Shown here one piece after another: positions 25,502 through 34,576 of a stretch of 64,000 nt of DNA. The translations under genes and the position numbers were made by a program. Below the pieces are notes generated by a model. It was not told the origin of the DNA. It did no database searches and was given only the letters and a program-made list of their open reading frames with translations. The stretch covers positions 28,835 to 92,834 of the forward strand of contig JAUXXX010000035.1 in NCBI GenBank assembly GCA_030684695.1, in the 5' to 3' direction. Origin of the DNA: a bacterium (GTDB lineage Bacteria; Bacillota_I; Bacilli_A; Izemoplasmatales; Hujiaoplasmataceae). Numbering within the stretch: position 1 is the first letter of the stretch; every line of letters starts with the position of its first letter.

Positions 25502-26149
25502 ATGAAAACAGGAATTACAGAAGTCGTTTTTCTCTTGGATAGAAGTGGGTCCATGGGAGGATTGGAATTAGATACCATTGGAGGGTTTAATTCCATGTTA
25601 CACAAACAAAGACTTATCGAAGGCAAAGTGAAAGTATCGACGGTATTGTTTGATCATCAGTTTGAAGTCATCCATCATCGATTGCCCCTTGTAGAAGTTG
25701 CGGATTTAACCTTGAAAGAGTATTTTGTCCGGGGGTCCACAGCGCTACTAGACGCGATTGGCCGTTCAATCAAAAAGATCGGTTCCATTCAAAAGTATGC
25801 AACAGATGAAAATCGTAGTGAGAAGGTATTATTTGTTATTATTACAGATGGAATGGAAAATGCAAGTACTGAGTTTACTAGCCGACAAATCAAGCAAATG
25901 ATTAAAAATCAGACAGCGGATTATAACTGGGAGTTTCTTTTCATCGGTGCGAATATTGACGCGGTTGAAACGGCAAGATCATATGGTATTAAGGAAAATA
26001 GAGCAGCGAATTATCACCATGATAGTATGGGAACCATGAAAAACTTTGATGCAGTGAATGCCGCCATCGTTCACCTTCGTGATGAAGGGAGCATCAAAGA
26101 CGATTGGAAAGCAGAAATCGATAAAGATTTCGAAACACGAAAACAATAG
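25502..26149 (+). CDS. VWA-domain protein
   Basis: A 215-residue soluble von Willebrand A domain. The metal-ion site is complete: DRSGSMGG (DxSxS, residues 12-19), a Thr in RGSTALLDAIG, and TDGMENAS. There is no signal peptide or membrane segment, so it acts in the cytoplasm, probably as a metal-dependent protein-binding module. AGGAGG precedes the ATG, and a terminator follows. It may form a unit with the macro-domain gene upstream, as cytosolic macro/VWA pairs occur in stress-related loci (inference). Confidence 0.87.
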   Translation: MKTGITEVVFLLDRSGSMGGLELDTIGGFNSMLHKQRLIEGKVKVSTVLFDHQFEVIHHRLPLVEVADLTLKEYFVRGSTALLDAIGRSIKKIGSIQKYATDENRSEKVLFVIITDGMENASTEFTSRQIKQMIKNQTADYNWEFLFIGANIDAVETARSYGIKENRAANYHHDSMGTMKNFDAVNAAIVHLRDEGSIKDDWKAEIDKDFETRKQ

Positions 26150-26160
26150 TATTATTACGG

Positions 26161-26187
26161 GGAGCGCAAAGTTGCACTCCTCTTTTT
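26161..26187 (+). terminator. Terminator after the VWA gene
   Basis: GGAGCGCAA/TTGCACTCC with one mismatch, a short loop and TCTTTTT tail. Confidence 0.7.
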
Positions 26188-26220
26188 ATACATATATTTT
26201 TGATATTTATTATTGTTGAC

Positions 26221-26248
26221 TTGATTTTACAAGAATAATTGGTACAAT
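26221..26248 (+). promoter_or_regulatory. Promoter of the DUF4349 lipoprotein gene
   Basis: TTGATT and TACAAT spaced by 16 bases, with TGG immediately before the -10. Confidence 0.6.
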
Positions 26249-26271
26249 GATTTTGTAATGGAGGACGAATA

Positions 26272-27072
26272 ATGAGTATAAAACGTAAATGGGTTGGTAT
26301 TTTTGTAATTATTTTAGTCATGATTCTAGCTTCTTGTTCTCAAATGACTGACAATGGACCTCAAGAAGGTGAGTTTGGCAACCTTGTGACATTAAGTGAA
26401 CAAGCACCCAGTAGAAAGATTATTTATAAAGCAACGCTTTCTGTTTACACAGATATATTGAGTAATGCTGTGACGGATGTAAAATCCTTGCTTACAGCAG
26501 AAGACTGGGTTGATAGTGAACAAATCAATGAAACCAGAGCCATTTTAGTGTTGAGAATCAAGACACAGCGACTTGATAGTGTACTAGATGCCATTCGACA
26601 AGAGTATGAAGTATCCTCATTCGAAAAGACAGCTACAGACATTTCATTAAACTATTTTGATAAGACCACACAAGTACTTACCTATCAAGCCGAACAGACT
26701 CGGTTATTAGAATTGTATGAATCAGCTACTTTATCTGAAATGATTTCAATCAATACAAGATTATCTCAACTTGAAGTTTTGATTTCTAAACTTCAAGGAG
26801 AATTAAATGTATTTGATAGTTTGGTGGACTATAGTGAAGTCCATATCACAATATACGGTTCCAAAGCAGCGGCACAAGCGCCGTTTGGGAAAAGTATTGT
26901 TTATTCCTTTTTACTAGGGTTCAATGCCTTAATCAGTTTTTTTAGAGTAATCATCTTAGCATTCGTTGCTTTGCTTCCTTGGGCGGTAGTAATCACGCCT
27001 ACGGTATTTTTGGTTATCTATTTGACAAAGCGCTCAAGAAAGAAAAAAATCAAATCAAAAGAAGTTCAGTAG
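26272..27072 (+). CDS. DUF4349 membrane-anchored lipoprotein
   Basis: A 266-residue envelope protein. The signal peptide ends in lipobox LASC (Cys 22), followed by the DUF4349 domain (about 45-220: RKIIYKATLSVYT ... RIKTQRLDSVLDAI, then a Gln/Glu-rich helical hairpin with LLELYESATLSEMISINTRLSQLE), one strong C-terminal membrane segment (about 225-255) and a basic tail. The family is widespread in Bacillota with no defined function. It has its own promoter and AGGA-type RBS. Confidence 0.85.
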   Translation: MSIKRKWVGIFVIILVMILASCSQMTDNGPQEGEFGNLVTLSEQAPSRKIIYKATLSVYTDILSNAVTDVKSLLTAEDWVDSEQINETRAILVLRIKTQRLDSVLDAIRQEYEVSSFEKTATDISLNYFDKTTQVLTYQAEQTRLLELYESATLSEMISINTRLSQLEVLISKLQGELNVFDSLVDYSEVHITIYGSKAAAQAPFGKSIVYSFLLGFNALISFFRVIILAFVALLPWAVVITPTVFLVIYLTKRSRKKKIKSKEVQ

Positions 27073-27179
27073 TTGTAAATATAAAGCGAAAGTACGTCAA
27101 ACGATGTACTTTTTGTTATCTTTCTAATACAAGTTTATGATATAATCGAATCAGTTCTTTGGACTATTTTGGAGAGTGT

Positions 27180-28349
27180 ATGAAGAAAAAACTACTTTTA
27201 CTTGCTGTGATTTATATCATCTTTATTGCGCTTGGATTACCAGATGCCTTACTAGGATCTGGATGGAATTTGATAAGGGAAGAACTCAATGTCCCATTAG
27301 CAACACTAGGGATTATGACCATTTGTGTGTACTCCATGTCTGTGCTCGCAACCTTTAATGCACCGCGATTACTTCGGTTATTAGAAACCAAGAAAATCGC
27401 GATTATTAGCGTTTTTTTCACTGGTGCTGCTTTGCTTTTAATCAGTCAAGTAAATCAGTTTTATCAAATGCTTTTTTTGGCAATACCTTTAGGGATAGGG
27501 GCAGGAGCCATTGACGTATCACTCAATCATTATTTAGCCGCAAACTATGAAGCAAAGCATATGAATTATCTACATTCATTCTATGGAATAGGAGTAACCT
27601 TAGGACCGACAGTAATGGCGTATACCTTGTCTCAAGATTCGTGGAGAAATGGATATATCATTGTGGGATTGATGTTACTTACCATTGCCTTGATTGGACT
27701 CTTCACCCATAAACTATGGGCCAAGGAACCCAAACAAGAACGAGAAGACACACATGCACATATTCAACTTAAAGACATCTTAAAGACAAAAGGAGCGATC
27801 CCTAGTATCTTGATTTTCTTGTTTTATGTTCATATTGAGTCCTTGGGTGGGGTATGGATTGCCAGTTATTTCTTTATTGAAAAGGGCGTCAGCTACGCGG
27901 TAGCTGCACTTTATACAACTGCTTTTTATCTAGCACTCACAGTAGGTAGGTTGCTTTCAGGGTTTGTATCTTCAAAAGTAAGTCCTCAGTTTTTAGTGAA
28001 GCTGGGTCAAACGTTGATTGTCTTATCGGCGTTTTTATTGTTTGTAGACTTTAGTCAAACATGGGTGTACTTTCTTATTGTCGGATTGTTTGGTCTAGGG
28101 TGTGCACCAATTTACCCCAACATGATGTTCTTAAATTCTGTCTATTTTGAAAAGAAGCAATTAAGTAAAATGGTGTCATTGCAAATGGCACTTGGATATT
28201 TGGGATTTGGAGCGCTTACTCCACTAGCTGGGTTATTATTTGAAAAAACGACAATCGCTTACTTTCCAATCGTATTGATATTGATGAGTAGTGTTTTATT
28301 TGGAATAACGTTATACTTGATGATTTCTAAGAAGCCAAGACTAGTATAA
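27180..28349 (+). CDS. MFS transporter (FHS-like)
   Basis: A 389-residue carrier with 12 membrane segments. Family cues are GLPDALLGSGWNLIREEL in segment 1, GIGAGAIDVSLNHYLAANY in segment 4 and HSFYGIGVTLGP in segment 5, which resemble the fucose/glucose FHS branch of the MFS. The preferred start is the ATG at 27180 behind GGAGAG; spacing is short (3-4 bases). An extended -10 (TGATATAAT, 27138-27146) lies upstream. No sugar-metabolism genes are adjacent, so the substrate is unknown. Confidence 0.82.
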   Translation: MKKKLLLLAVIYIIFIALGLPDALLGSGWNLIREELNVPLATLGIMTICVYSMSVLATFNAPRLLRLLETKKIAIISVFFTGAALLLISQVNQFYQMLFLAIPLGIGAGAIDVSLNHYLAANYEAKHMNYLHSFYGIGVTLGPTVMAYTLSQDSWRNGYIIVGLMLLTIALIGLFTHKLWAKEPKQEREDTHAHIQLKDILKTKGAIPSILIFLFYVHIESLGGVWIASYFFIEKGVSYAVAALYTTAFYLALTVGRLLSGFVSSKVSPQFLVKLGQTLIVLSAFLLFVDFSQTWVYFLIVGLFGLGCAPIYPNMMFLNSVYFEKKQLSKMVSLQMALGYLGFGALTPLAGLLFEKTTIAYFPIVLILMSSVLFGITLYLMISKKPRLV

Positions 28350-28510
28350 TTGATTCTTCTTTCGTAGGCGTAATCTGTTTCATTTATAATAATTGTTGTA
28401 AGAATACTTTTTTAATCTGTGTGGAGTTCCTACTTCATCACATTAGTAGAAGACATAGTTGATTTGATTTGCCTAGTAGCTTGAATCTATTATAGATACT
28501 ATTTTGAATT

Positions 28511-28538
28511 GAAACCAATCTTTTTGGTTTCTTTTTTT
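28511..28538 (+). terminator. Intrinsic terminator before the XRE operon
   Basis: GAAACCAA/TTGGTTTC stem, loop TCTTT and a long T run. It insulates the operon starting at 28606 from the MFS gene. Confidence 0.8.
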
Positions 28539-28605
28539 CTAAAATGTAATATATAATTGACATATTGTACGCTATAATGTATATTTACGATAAGGACGTG
28601 ATGAA

Positions 28606-28806
28606 ATGAACTTAAATATGAAGCTTGCTCGTATTGAGAAAGGTTATTCACAAGAGGGTTTAGCTATGAAAATTGGTGTAAGCCGTCAAACCATTTTACT
28701 CATTGAACAAGGAGCGTATAACCCCTCCATTCAATTATGTATTGCCATATGTAAAGAACTTGATCGCACACTAAATGATTTATTTTGGGAGGATACTAAC
28801 CGATGA
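28606..28806 (+). CDS. Minimal XRE regulator (YgzD-like)
   Basis: A 66-residue protein consisting of a single helix-turn-helix: NMKLARIEKGYSQEGLAMKIGVSRQTILLIEQG and NPSIQLCIAICKELDRTLNDLFW. This compact type is commonly encoded next to a multi-pass membrane protein and regulates it. Its stop overlaps the next start (ATGA at 28803). A TATAAT at 28573-28578 lies inside an imperfect dyad (ACATATTG ... TATAATGT) that could be its own operator. Confidence 0.85.
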   Translation: MNLNMKLARIEKGYSQEGLAMKIGVSRQTILLIEQGAYNPSIQLCIAICKELDRTLNDLFWEDTNR

Positions 28807-30179
28807 GGGACGAACGAATTCAATGGACGAATGGACAAATCAAACAACAGGTTCTATGGATTATCTCAATTTTAGCACTCGTTTCCTTAGGAATCAAACT
28901 GGCACTCTCTTACACAGATATCATTGTAGAGTTGGTATATATAGGTTTGATGACAGTGAACATCATTGGGAGAGTTTTGATTCGATATAATGATCGAATC
29001 ATCGATGAATCTATTCAAAAAAGACGAGGGATATTTACTTCAAAGATGTTTACAATCATCGCCCTTGTTTGTATTGCCTTGTATTTTATTCAGCTGCCTT
29101 ATTTGGAAGTTGAACTCATATTGCCTGCAAATCTTTTTGTCTCTCTTTCGTTGTTTACTGGGATTCTTTCCTATTTTATGATTGCTAGAAAGAAACAGAT
29201 ATATATCAATGCAACGATTATTGATCTCCCATTAAAACAATACCATCGCAGACTATGGAAGCGTGTCGGCATTCTCTTTCTATTTTCTTTAGCCATTGGT
29301 GTACTATCTGGAGGAATCTATTACTTAACTACCTCTATGACTGAAGCCATATGGATGACACTAGTGGTGATATTTTTCTCTTTTGTTAGTGTTTCACTCG
29401 AATACGGATTATTGTCTATTTATGAAAAGTTTCACTCCGATGAGATGTTTGAGCAAATCGATGGAGTTGTACGTTATGTTCCTCGTACGTATGTCTTAAT
29501 TAGTTGCATATTACTATTCTATTACACGTTAAAAACGATTTTGATTGTTTTAAACCAGCTTGATGTACTACAATTATTGCATCGATTTTACTATAATCTA
29601 TTTCAAGATATCGTTGTTTTATTTGATGTGATCTATGGAATTCCATTACAAGTACTCGCATTTATCGGTTTTATTGTTTTGTATCGATCTCAATTGCGTC
29701 AGCCAACCAAAAAACCTTCCTATTTTTCTGTGTTTAAAGTATTAGCACTTCTATCGATGATTTATGGGATTGTAAGTGGACTCATCAATCATATTCTTTA
29801 TTTTATTATACGCTTTGGGAATCCGCAGCAAGGGATGCAATTGCTTGCTTTGAATAGCACAATATCGGTAGCTTTAGCAATGGTTATTTCGTTTATTTCG
29901 TTGATTAGTGGACTCCTCATTTATTCCTACATGGTTCAAAATCACTTTCCTGTATCAAAACTATACTTAGCAATCGTTATAACATCGTTTCTTAGTTTTT
30001 GGGTAACTCGTTTCCTCTACTTTCAATTTTCTTCAAGTATCCAAATACGGATGATGATTTCGTTGGTATCTTCGATTTTTACTTATGTTGTAATGGGAAT
30101 ATTGAGTTTATTATTAATTGTGATACTTTCGAAACGTAAACGAAATATTCTACCAGTAGAAACGGTAGACCAAGGATGA
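28803..30179 (+). CDS. Multi-pass membrane protein, function unknown
   Basis: A 458-residue protein with about 11 membrane segments. The first two (VLWIISILALVSLGIKLAL and VELVYIGLMTVNIIGRVLI) resemble the small DUF-type membrane proteins paired with YgzD regulators; the rest is a larger hydrophobic domain with no transporter motif I know. Coupled by ATGA overlaps to the XRE gene upstream and the SRPBCC gene downstream. Probably a membrane component controlled by the XRE protein. Confidence 0.65.
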   Translation: MRDERIQWTNGQIKQQVLWIISILALVSLGIKLALSYTDIIVELVYIGLMTVNIIGRVLIRYNDRIIDESIQKRRGIFTSKMFTIIALVCIALYFIQLPYLEVELILPANLFVSLSLFTGILSYFMIARKKQIYINATIIDLPLKQYHRRLWKRVGILFLFSLAIGVLSGGIYYLTTSMTEAIWMTLVVIFFSFVSVSLEYGLLSIYEKFHSDEMFEQIDGVVRYVPRTYVLISCILLFYYTLKTILIVLNQLDVLQLLHRFYYNLFQDIVVLFDVIYGIPLQVLAFIGFIVLYRSQLRQPTKKPSYFSVFKVLALLSMIYGIVSGLINHILYFIIRFGNPQQGMQLLALNSTISVALAMVISFISLISGLLIYSYMVQNHFPVSKLYLAIVITSFLSFWVTRFLYFQFSSSIQIRMMISLVSSIFTYVVMGILSLLLIVILSKRKRNILPVETVDQG

Positions 30180-30595
30180 AGTATGAAGTGAGTTGTGTGT
30201 TAGATTGCACACTTGAAGTTTCGAGTAAACTATATATCAATCATGAGCTCATGCCCTTATGGGAAGAAGGGTTACAACGCATTGAATGGATTCATGAAAC
30301 TCATAGTCTTGTGGGAAACATCGGATATTTGGTGTTTTTGGGTCCAGAAGGTGAGTTTACAATGAAGTACACAATACAGTCCATTGAACATCCGCATACA
30401 GTGGTTATGATATACGAAATGGGAACGGTATGGAATCGATGCGTGAATCATTTCGCATCCATGGGAGAGCGGACTTCATGGACGATGGAAGTAGAGTTTT
30501 CTGGGATAGAGTCATGGAATCTTCCAAAAGAATCCTTCGTAAAAAAAACAACTGCGGGAATGCAGTTGTTTGTGGACTTTGTAAAAAAAGTATGA
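30176..30595 (+). CDS. SRPBCC-fold protein
   Basis: A 139-residue protein with the START/SRPBCC layout: an N-terminal strand (KYEVSCVLDCTLEVSSKL), a helix, LMPLWEEGLQRIEWI, antiparallel strands (TMKYTIQSIE, TVVMIYEMGTVWNRCVNHF, TSWTMEVEF) and a C-terminal helix (TAGMQLFVDFVKKV). Such folds hold hydrophobic ligands; none is assigned. It overlaps both neighbours by 4 bases. Confidence 0.68.
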   Translation: MKYEVSCVLDCTLEVSSKLYINHELMPLWEEGLQRIEWIHETHSLVGNIGYLVFLGPEGEFTMKYTIQSIEHPHTVVMIYEMGTVWNRCVNHFASMGERTSWTMEVEFSGIESWNLPKESFVKKTTAGMQLFVDFVKKV

Positions 30596-31179
30596 ACAAC
30601 GATAAACGGAGTCTTTTGGATTCTATTCAGCAAATAAGAGATTTGTTCGAATTGCACCACATCAAATACTTTGTCGGTGGATCGATGATGCTTTATTTGC
30701 GTGGAGTGGAAGTGGATGTTCATGATATTGATATATTGGTTGATCAAATGGATTACATCAGAGCAAGTCGCTTACTAGGTAGTATTGCCAAGCCTGTGGA
30801 AAAAGAGCCAAACAGCATCTATCAAACAACCTACTTTCAAATGTATCAGATGGGGGATATTTCCATTGATATCATGGCGGAATTCAAGGTATCTATTAAA
30901 GATGATGCATTGTTTCATTATCCTTCGCTTATGCTTGTAGGGGATAAAATGGTTCACCCTATTGTTGGAAACATCGAATTGATGCTTCTAGAAGATTGGC
31001 TTGTTATTTATCAATTGATTCATCGGCCTCAAAAAGTACGCGATATTTGCTTGTATTTTGAGACACAGCATCCTACTCTTACACGAATTATGTCGATATG
31101 TAATTGCATTGATAATGCTTTGGTTTCAAAGGAAACTTATCAAGAAGTAATCCAAGCGATTGATTCCATACAATTTTGA
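30592..31179 (+). CDS. Nucleotidyltransferase-fold protein
   Basis: A 195-residue protein starting at the ATG that overlaps the previous stop (ATGA at 30592). Longer in-frame starts would run over most of the SRPBCC gene and are rejected. It has a minimal nucleotidyltransferase motif: YFVGGSMMLYLRG then VHDIDILVD (GGS and DxD), similar to AbiEii/MNT or aminoglycoside-adenylyltransferase-like folds. The RBS is weak, suggesting dependence on coupling. A terminator follows at 31233. Confidence 0.7.
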   Translation: MNNDKRSLLDSIQQIRDLFELHHIKYFVGGSMMLYLRGVEVDVHDIDILVDQMDYIRASRLLGSIAKPVEKEPNSIYQTTYFQMYQMGDISIDIMAEFKVSIKDDALFHYPSLMLVGDKMVHPIVGNIELMLLEDWLVIYQLIHRPQKVRDICLYFETQHPTLTRIMSICNCIDNALVSKETYQEVIQAIDSIQF

Positions 31180-31232
31180 GCTACGAAGTGAAGTGTTATA
31201 TTGTACTTGCTTTTGAGTGTTCACAATCATAG

Positions 31233-31269
31233 AAGAATCCCTTGACAGAAGTCTTGGGATTCTTTTTCA
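31233..31269. terminator. Terminator between the convergent operon and guaB
   Basis: AAGAATCCC/GGGATTCTT stem with an inner GAC/GTC pair, followed by TTTTT. It lies between convergent genes and may act for both strands. Confidence 0.65.
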
Positions 31270-31279
31270 TAGATGAAAT

Positions 31280-32752
31280 TTAGCGTTGATAGTTTGGGGC
31301 ACTCGCAGTTAACTCAACATCATGAGGATGATTTTCGATTAATCCTGCATTGGTTATTTGAACAAAGGTGCCTTGCTCTTTTAGTTCCTGAATCGATTTC
31401 GTTCCACAATAACCCATCCCTGAACGCAGTCCTCCTAGGAGTTGATAGACCACGTCTTCTAGTTTTCCTTTAAAGGGAACGCGTGCTTCAATGCCTTCTG
31501 GTACAAGTTTTTTACTTTCGACAGAAGAGTCTTGAAAATATCGATCTCCGGATCCACGTTTCATTGCGGCTAAGGAGCCCATTCCTTGATATGTTTTATA
31601 ACGACGTCCATTGTAAATGATTTCCTCTCCAGGGGCTTCTTCGGTACCAGCAAACATCGAGCCTAGCATGACGCAATCCGCTCCTGCTGCGATGGCTTTG
31701 GTAATGTCACCGGAGTACTTGATGCCTCCATCGGCAATTAAAGAGACAACGGTATTTTTCGTGGCTTGATATACGTCATGAATGGCTGTAATTTGAGGAA
31801 CACCTACACCAGCAATGACTCTAGTGGTACAAATAGAACCTGGTCCAATTCCTACTTTCACTCCATCCACACCAGCTTGAATTAAGTCAAGTGCAGCTTC
31901 TTTGGTAACAATATTTCCTGCAATGATTCCAATGTTTGGATAGAGTTTTCTTATCTGTTTGACAGTATGGATGACATTGTCGGAATGTCCATGGGCGGAA
32001 TCCACGACAATGACATCCACTCCGACTTCGATAAGTGCTTGAACTCGTTTCATGGAAGTAGAATCGATTCCTACAGCGGCCCCAACCAATAGACGTCCAT
32101 AGAAGTCTTTGGCACTCAAGGGATAATCTTTTGCTTTATCGATGTCTTTGACCGTAATCAAACCGATTAGTCGGTTATTTGCATCGACAATCGGAAGTTT
32201 TTCAATGCGATGATCAAAGAGGATTTTCTTCGCTTCTTCTAAGGTGGTCCCAAGTGGAGCGGTAATTAGGTTTTGATGGGTCATAGCATATTCCACAAGA
32301 ACCGTGGTATCTTCCCGATATTTCAAATCCCGATTGGTTAATATACCCACCAAGGTGCCATCCTCTTCAATCACTGGGAGTCCAGAAATCCGATAGGTTT
32401 TCATTAGTTTTAGTGCATCATCTAGGGTGTGGTGTTTGCTTAAGGTGATTGGTTCTGTAATCATCCCATTTTCACTTAGTTTGACTCGTTTGACTTGCCT
32501 TGCTTGTTCTTGAATCGACATATTCTTATGAATGATACCTAGTCCACCTTGTCTTGCTAAGGCAATTGCTAACTCTGCTTCTGTGACAGTATCCATCGCA
32601 GCGCTTAACAAAGGAATTTGCAAACGTATCTTTTTAGTTAGGGAAGTAGAAATATCGACCTGATTTGGTAATACACTAGATTTTCTTGGAACCAATAAAA
32701 CATCATCAAATGTGAGTGCTTGAGTCAGTACTTTACTAGCTAATTGATCCAT
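31280..32752 (-). CDS. guaB: Inosine-5'-monophosphate dehydrogenase
   Basis: Oxidises IMP to XMP with NAD+, the first committed step to GMP. About 490 residues. [10 protein letters not shown] opens the barrel; two CBS domains follow (around residues 95-205, with [20 protein letters not shown] and [20 protein letters not shown]). [18 protein letters not shown] holds the catalytic Cys, [13 protein letters not shown] the phosphate loop, and GMGS with RYFQ near the flap. The start at 32752 follows AAGGAGG; the longer frame from 32776 overlaps the end of guaA. Second gene of the guaA-guaB operon, 10 bases after guaA. Confidence 0.97.
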   Translation of the reverse strand: MDQLASKVLTQALTFDDVLLVPRKSSVLPNQVDISTSLTKKIRLQIPLLSAAMDTVTEAELAIALARQGGLGIIHKNMSIQEQARQVKRVKLSENGMITEPITLSKHHTLDDALKLMKTYRISGLPVIEEDGTLVGILTNRDLKYREDTTVLVEYAMTHQNLITAPLGTTLEEAKKILFDHRIEKLPIVDANNRLIGLITVKDIDKAKDYPLSAKDFYGRLLVGAAVGIDSTSMKRVQALIEVGVDVIVVDSAHGHSDNVIHTVKQIRKLYPNIGIIAGNIVTKEAALDLIQAGVDGVKVGIGPGSICTTRVIAGVGVPQITAIHDVYQATKNTVVSLIADGGIKYSGDITKAIAAGADCVMLGSMFAGTEEAPGEEIIYNGRRYKTYQGMGSLAAMKRGSGDRYFQDSSVESKKLVPEGIEARVPFKGKLEDVVYQLLGGLRSGMGYCGTKSIQELKEQGTFVQITNAGLIENHPHDVELTASAPNYQR

Positions 32753-32762
32753 AAATTCCTCC

Positions 32763-34298
32763 TTATTCCCACTCAATGGTGGCTGGTGGTTTTGATGTGA
32801 TGTCGTAGACGATACGGTTGACTCCTTGAACTTCGTTGATAATTCTTCTTGAAATCGTTTCTAATATGGGATAGGGAACAGGGTAAAACTGTGCTGTCAT
32901 GCCATCCACAGAATGAACTGCTCGGATGGCTAGGACTTCTTCGTATGTTCTACCATCCCCCATAACACCAACGGTTTTGACTCCCGTTAGTACAGTAAAG
33001 TATTGCCAGACTGTTTCATTCAGTAACGCTTTAGAAAATTCTTCACGTAAGATGAAATCACTTTGCATAACGATACGCAGCCTCGAAGGTGTGACCTCCC
33101 CCATAATCCGTATGGCGAGCCCAGGTCCAGGGAATGGTTGACGATAAACCAAATGATGCTTTAACCCAAGGGCAACCCCAAGTTTTCTTACTTCATCTTT
33201 AAAAAGTGTTTTAAGTGGTTCTACCAAGATGAAGTCCACATCTTTAGGAAGGCCTCCTACGTTATGGTGGCTTTTGATTTTTTGAGCAGTGCTTGTTCCA
33301 GATTCAATGATGTCGGTATATAAAGTCCCTTGAGCAAGATAACGGAATTGGCCTATTTTGCGCGATTCTTCTTCAAAAACGCGGATAAATTGTGTCCCGA
33401 TTATTTTTCTTTTATCTTCAGGATCCGTGATTCCCACTAGTGCTTGTAAGAAACGATCCTTTGCATCAATCTTGATGATATGTAAGTGGGAGTCTTCTAA
33501 GGAAGTCATTACTTCACTTGCCTCATCCTGACGGAGTAATCCATGGTCGATAAACATACAAGTCAGTTTATCTTTTATAGCTTTGTGTAATAAGAGTGCT
33601 GCCACGGAAGAGTCGACTCCTCCGCTTAATCCAAGAAGAACGTGGTGATCTTGGACTTGATCTTGGATTCGTTTCACTTCTTCTTGAATAATGGAATCCA
33701 TCGTCCAACTTTTTGTTGCTTTACAAATCAAAAATAGAAAGTTGGAAAGCAGAGTCATTCCATCATCAGTAGATTGAACCTCGGGATGAAATTGAACTGC
33801 ATACAAGGGAAGTGTTTGATGGTGCATCGAGGCAATCTTACAGGTGGTTGAACTGGAGTCAACGATCCAGGGAAGGTGTATATTTTCCACTTGATCTCCA
33901 TGCGACATTAATACTTTTGTGGGTGAAGGGACATTTTGAAACAATAGACTTGGAGAATGTGTCAATTCAATTTCACTTCGTCCATATTCACGATGAAGCA
34001 CCTTTTTAATGGAAAGACCTGTTTGATAAGCAAGTAGTTGCATTCCATAGCAGATACCAAGGATTGGAATTCCATAGTCTAGTAATTCTATTTCCAAAGT
34101 AGGAGCATTTGACTCATACACACTATTTGGCCCACCACTTAGGATGATTCCCTTGATATGGGGATTGTCTTTTAGTTTTGCACATACATCACTATGATGC
34201 CATAATTCACTGTACACACCTAAGTCGCGAATCCGACGCGTGATTAAGTGATTATATTGACTTCCGTAATCGATGACGATAATGGTATCGTGTAACAT
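32763..34298 (-). CDS. guaA: GMP synthase (glutamine-hydrolysing)
   Basis: Converts XMP to GMP using ATP and glutamine; 511 residues, normal for the one-chain enzyme. The N-terminal class I glutamine amidotransferase has GICYGMQLL (nucleophile Cys) and QFHPEVQ. The ATP-pyrophosphatase domain has LGLSGGVDSSVAALL, then GTLYTDIIES and KSHHNVGGLP, and the C-terminal dimerisation domain has RQPFPGPGLAIRI and ends KPPATIEWE. AGGAGG precedes the start. Its leader carries a purine riboswitch and terminator (34314-34443), so guanine should repress the operon. Confidence 0.97.
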   Translation of the reverse strand: MLHDTIIVIDYGSQYNHLITRRIRDLGVYSELWHHSDVCAKLKDNPHIKGIILSGGPNSVYESNAPTLEIELLDYGIPILGICYGMQLLAYQTGLSIKKVLHREYGRSEIELTHSPSLLFQNVPSPTKVLMSHGDQVENIHLPWIVDSSSTTCKIASMHHQTLPLYAVQFHPEVQSTDDGMTLLSNFLFLICKATKSWTMDSIIQEEVKRIQDQVQDHHVLLGLSGGVDSSVAALLLHKAIKDKLTCMFIDHGLLRQDEASEVMTSLEDSHLHIIKIDAKDRFLQALVGITDPEDKRKIIGTQFIRVFEEESRKIGQFRYLAQGTLYTDIIESGTSTAQKIKSHHNVGGLPKDVDFILVEPLKTLFKDEVRKLGVALGLKHHLVYRQPFPGPGLAIRIMGEVTPSRLRIVMQSDFILREEFSKALLNETVWQYFTVLTGVKTVGVMGDGRTYEEVLAIRAVHSVDGMTAQFYPVPYPILETISRRIINEVQGVNRIVYDITSKPPATIEWE

Positions 34299-34313
34299 GT
34301 TTTTCCTCCTATG

Positions 34314-34353
34314 AAAAATGCGACGATTTCACGGCACACCGAAATCGTCGCAT
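34314..34353 (-). terminator. Riboswitch-controlled terminator of guaA-guaB
   Basis: On the minus strand, ATGCGACGATTTC pairs with GAAATCGTCGCAT around a 10-base loop, followed by TTTTT. The 5' arm (CGATTTC) is complementary to GAAATCG at the 3' strand of the aptamer P1 helix, so anti-termination and P1 formation exclude each other. Confidence 0.9.
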
Positions 34354-34372
34354 CATTCATGCGTAAAAAACG

Positions 34373-34443
34373 ATTTCGTAGTCCTAAAATTGCGGTTTCA
34401 GGGTAGAGACAATTGGACCAATTTCCAATCATATACGAATATT
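34373..34443 (-). promoter_or_regulatory. Purine riboswitch, guanine type
   Basis: Minus-strand aptamer with P1 TTCGTA/TACGAA, core ATGATTGG, P2 loop, GTCTCTACC, ACCGCAA and GGACTACGAA. These match the conserved core of xpt-type purine riboswitches. The residue that reads the ligand (equivalent to C74 in xpt) is C in ACTAC, which predicts guanine/hypoxanthine rather than adenine binding. With the terminator downstream it is an OFF switch for guaA-guaB. Confidence 0.92.
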
Positions 34444-34576
34444 TACTACATTCTACATAAAATCCATCTTTAAATCAAGGAAATTCAAATCAGAAAAGGA
34501 AAAGAAGATGTAAAATTACCTTTTTTGGTGGTTTCTATTGTAAAATAGAAGTATATAAGTGTTAGAAGGTGAAAAT

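Noticed and set aside
28569-28578. TTGACA upstream of TATAAT before the minimal XRE gene
   Set aside because: The spacing is only 10 bases, too short for a normal -35/-10 pair; the TTGACA is probably chance, though the TATAAT may be used.
30430-30591. Longer 5' extension of the nucleotidyltransferase frame
   Set aside because: It would overlap the SRPBCC gene by 166 bases; the ATGA overlap at 30592 gives a family-like N terminus.
34244-34432. Short minus-strand frame upstream of guaA
   Set aside because: It lies over the riboswitch and terminator, has no RBS, and is explained by RNA structure.
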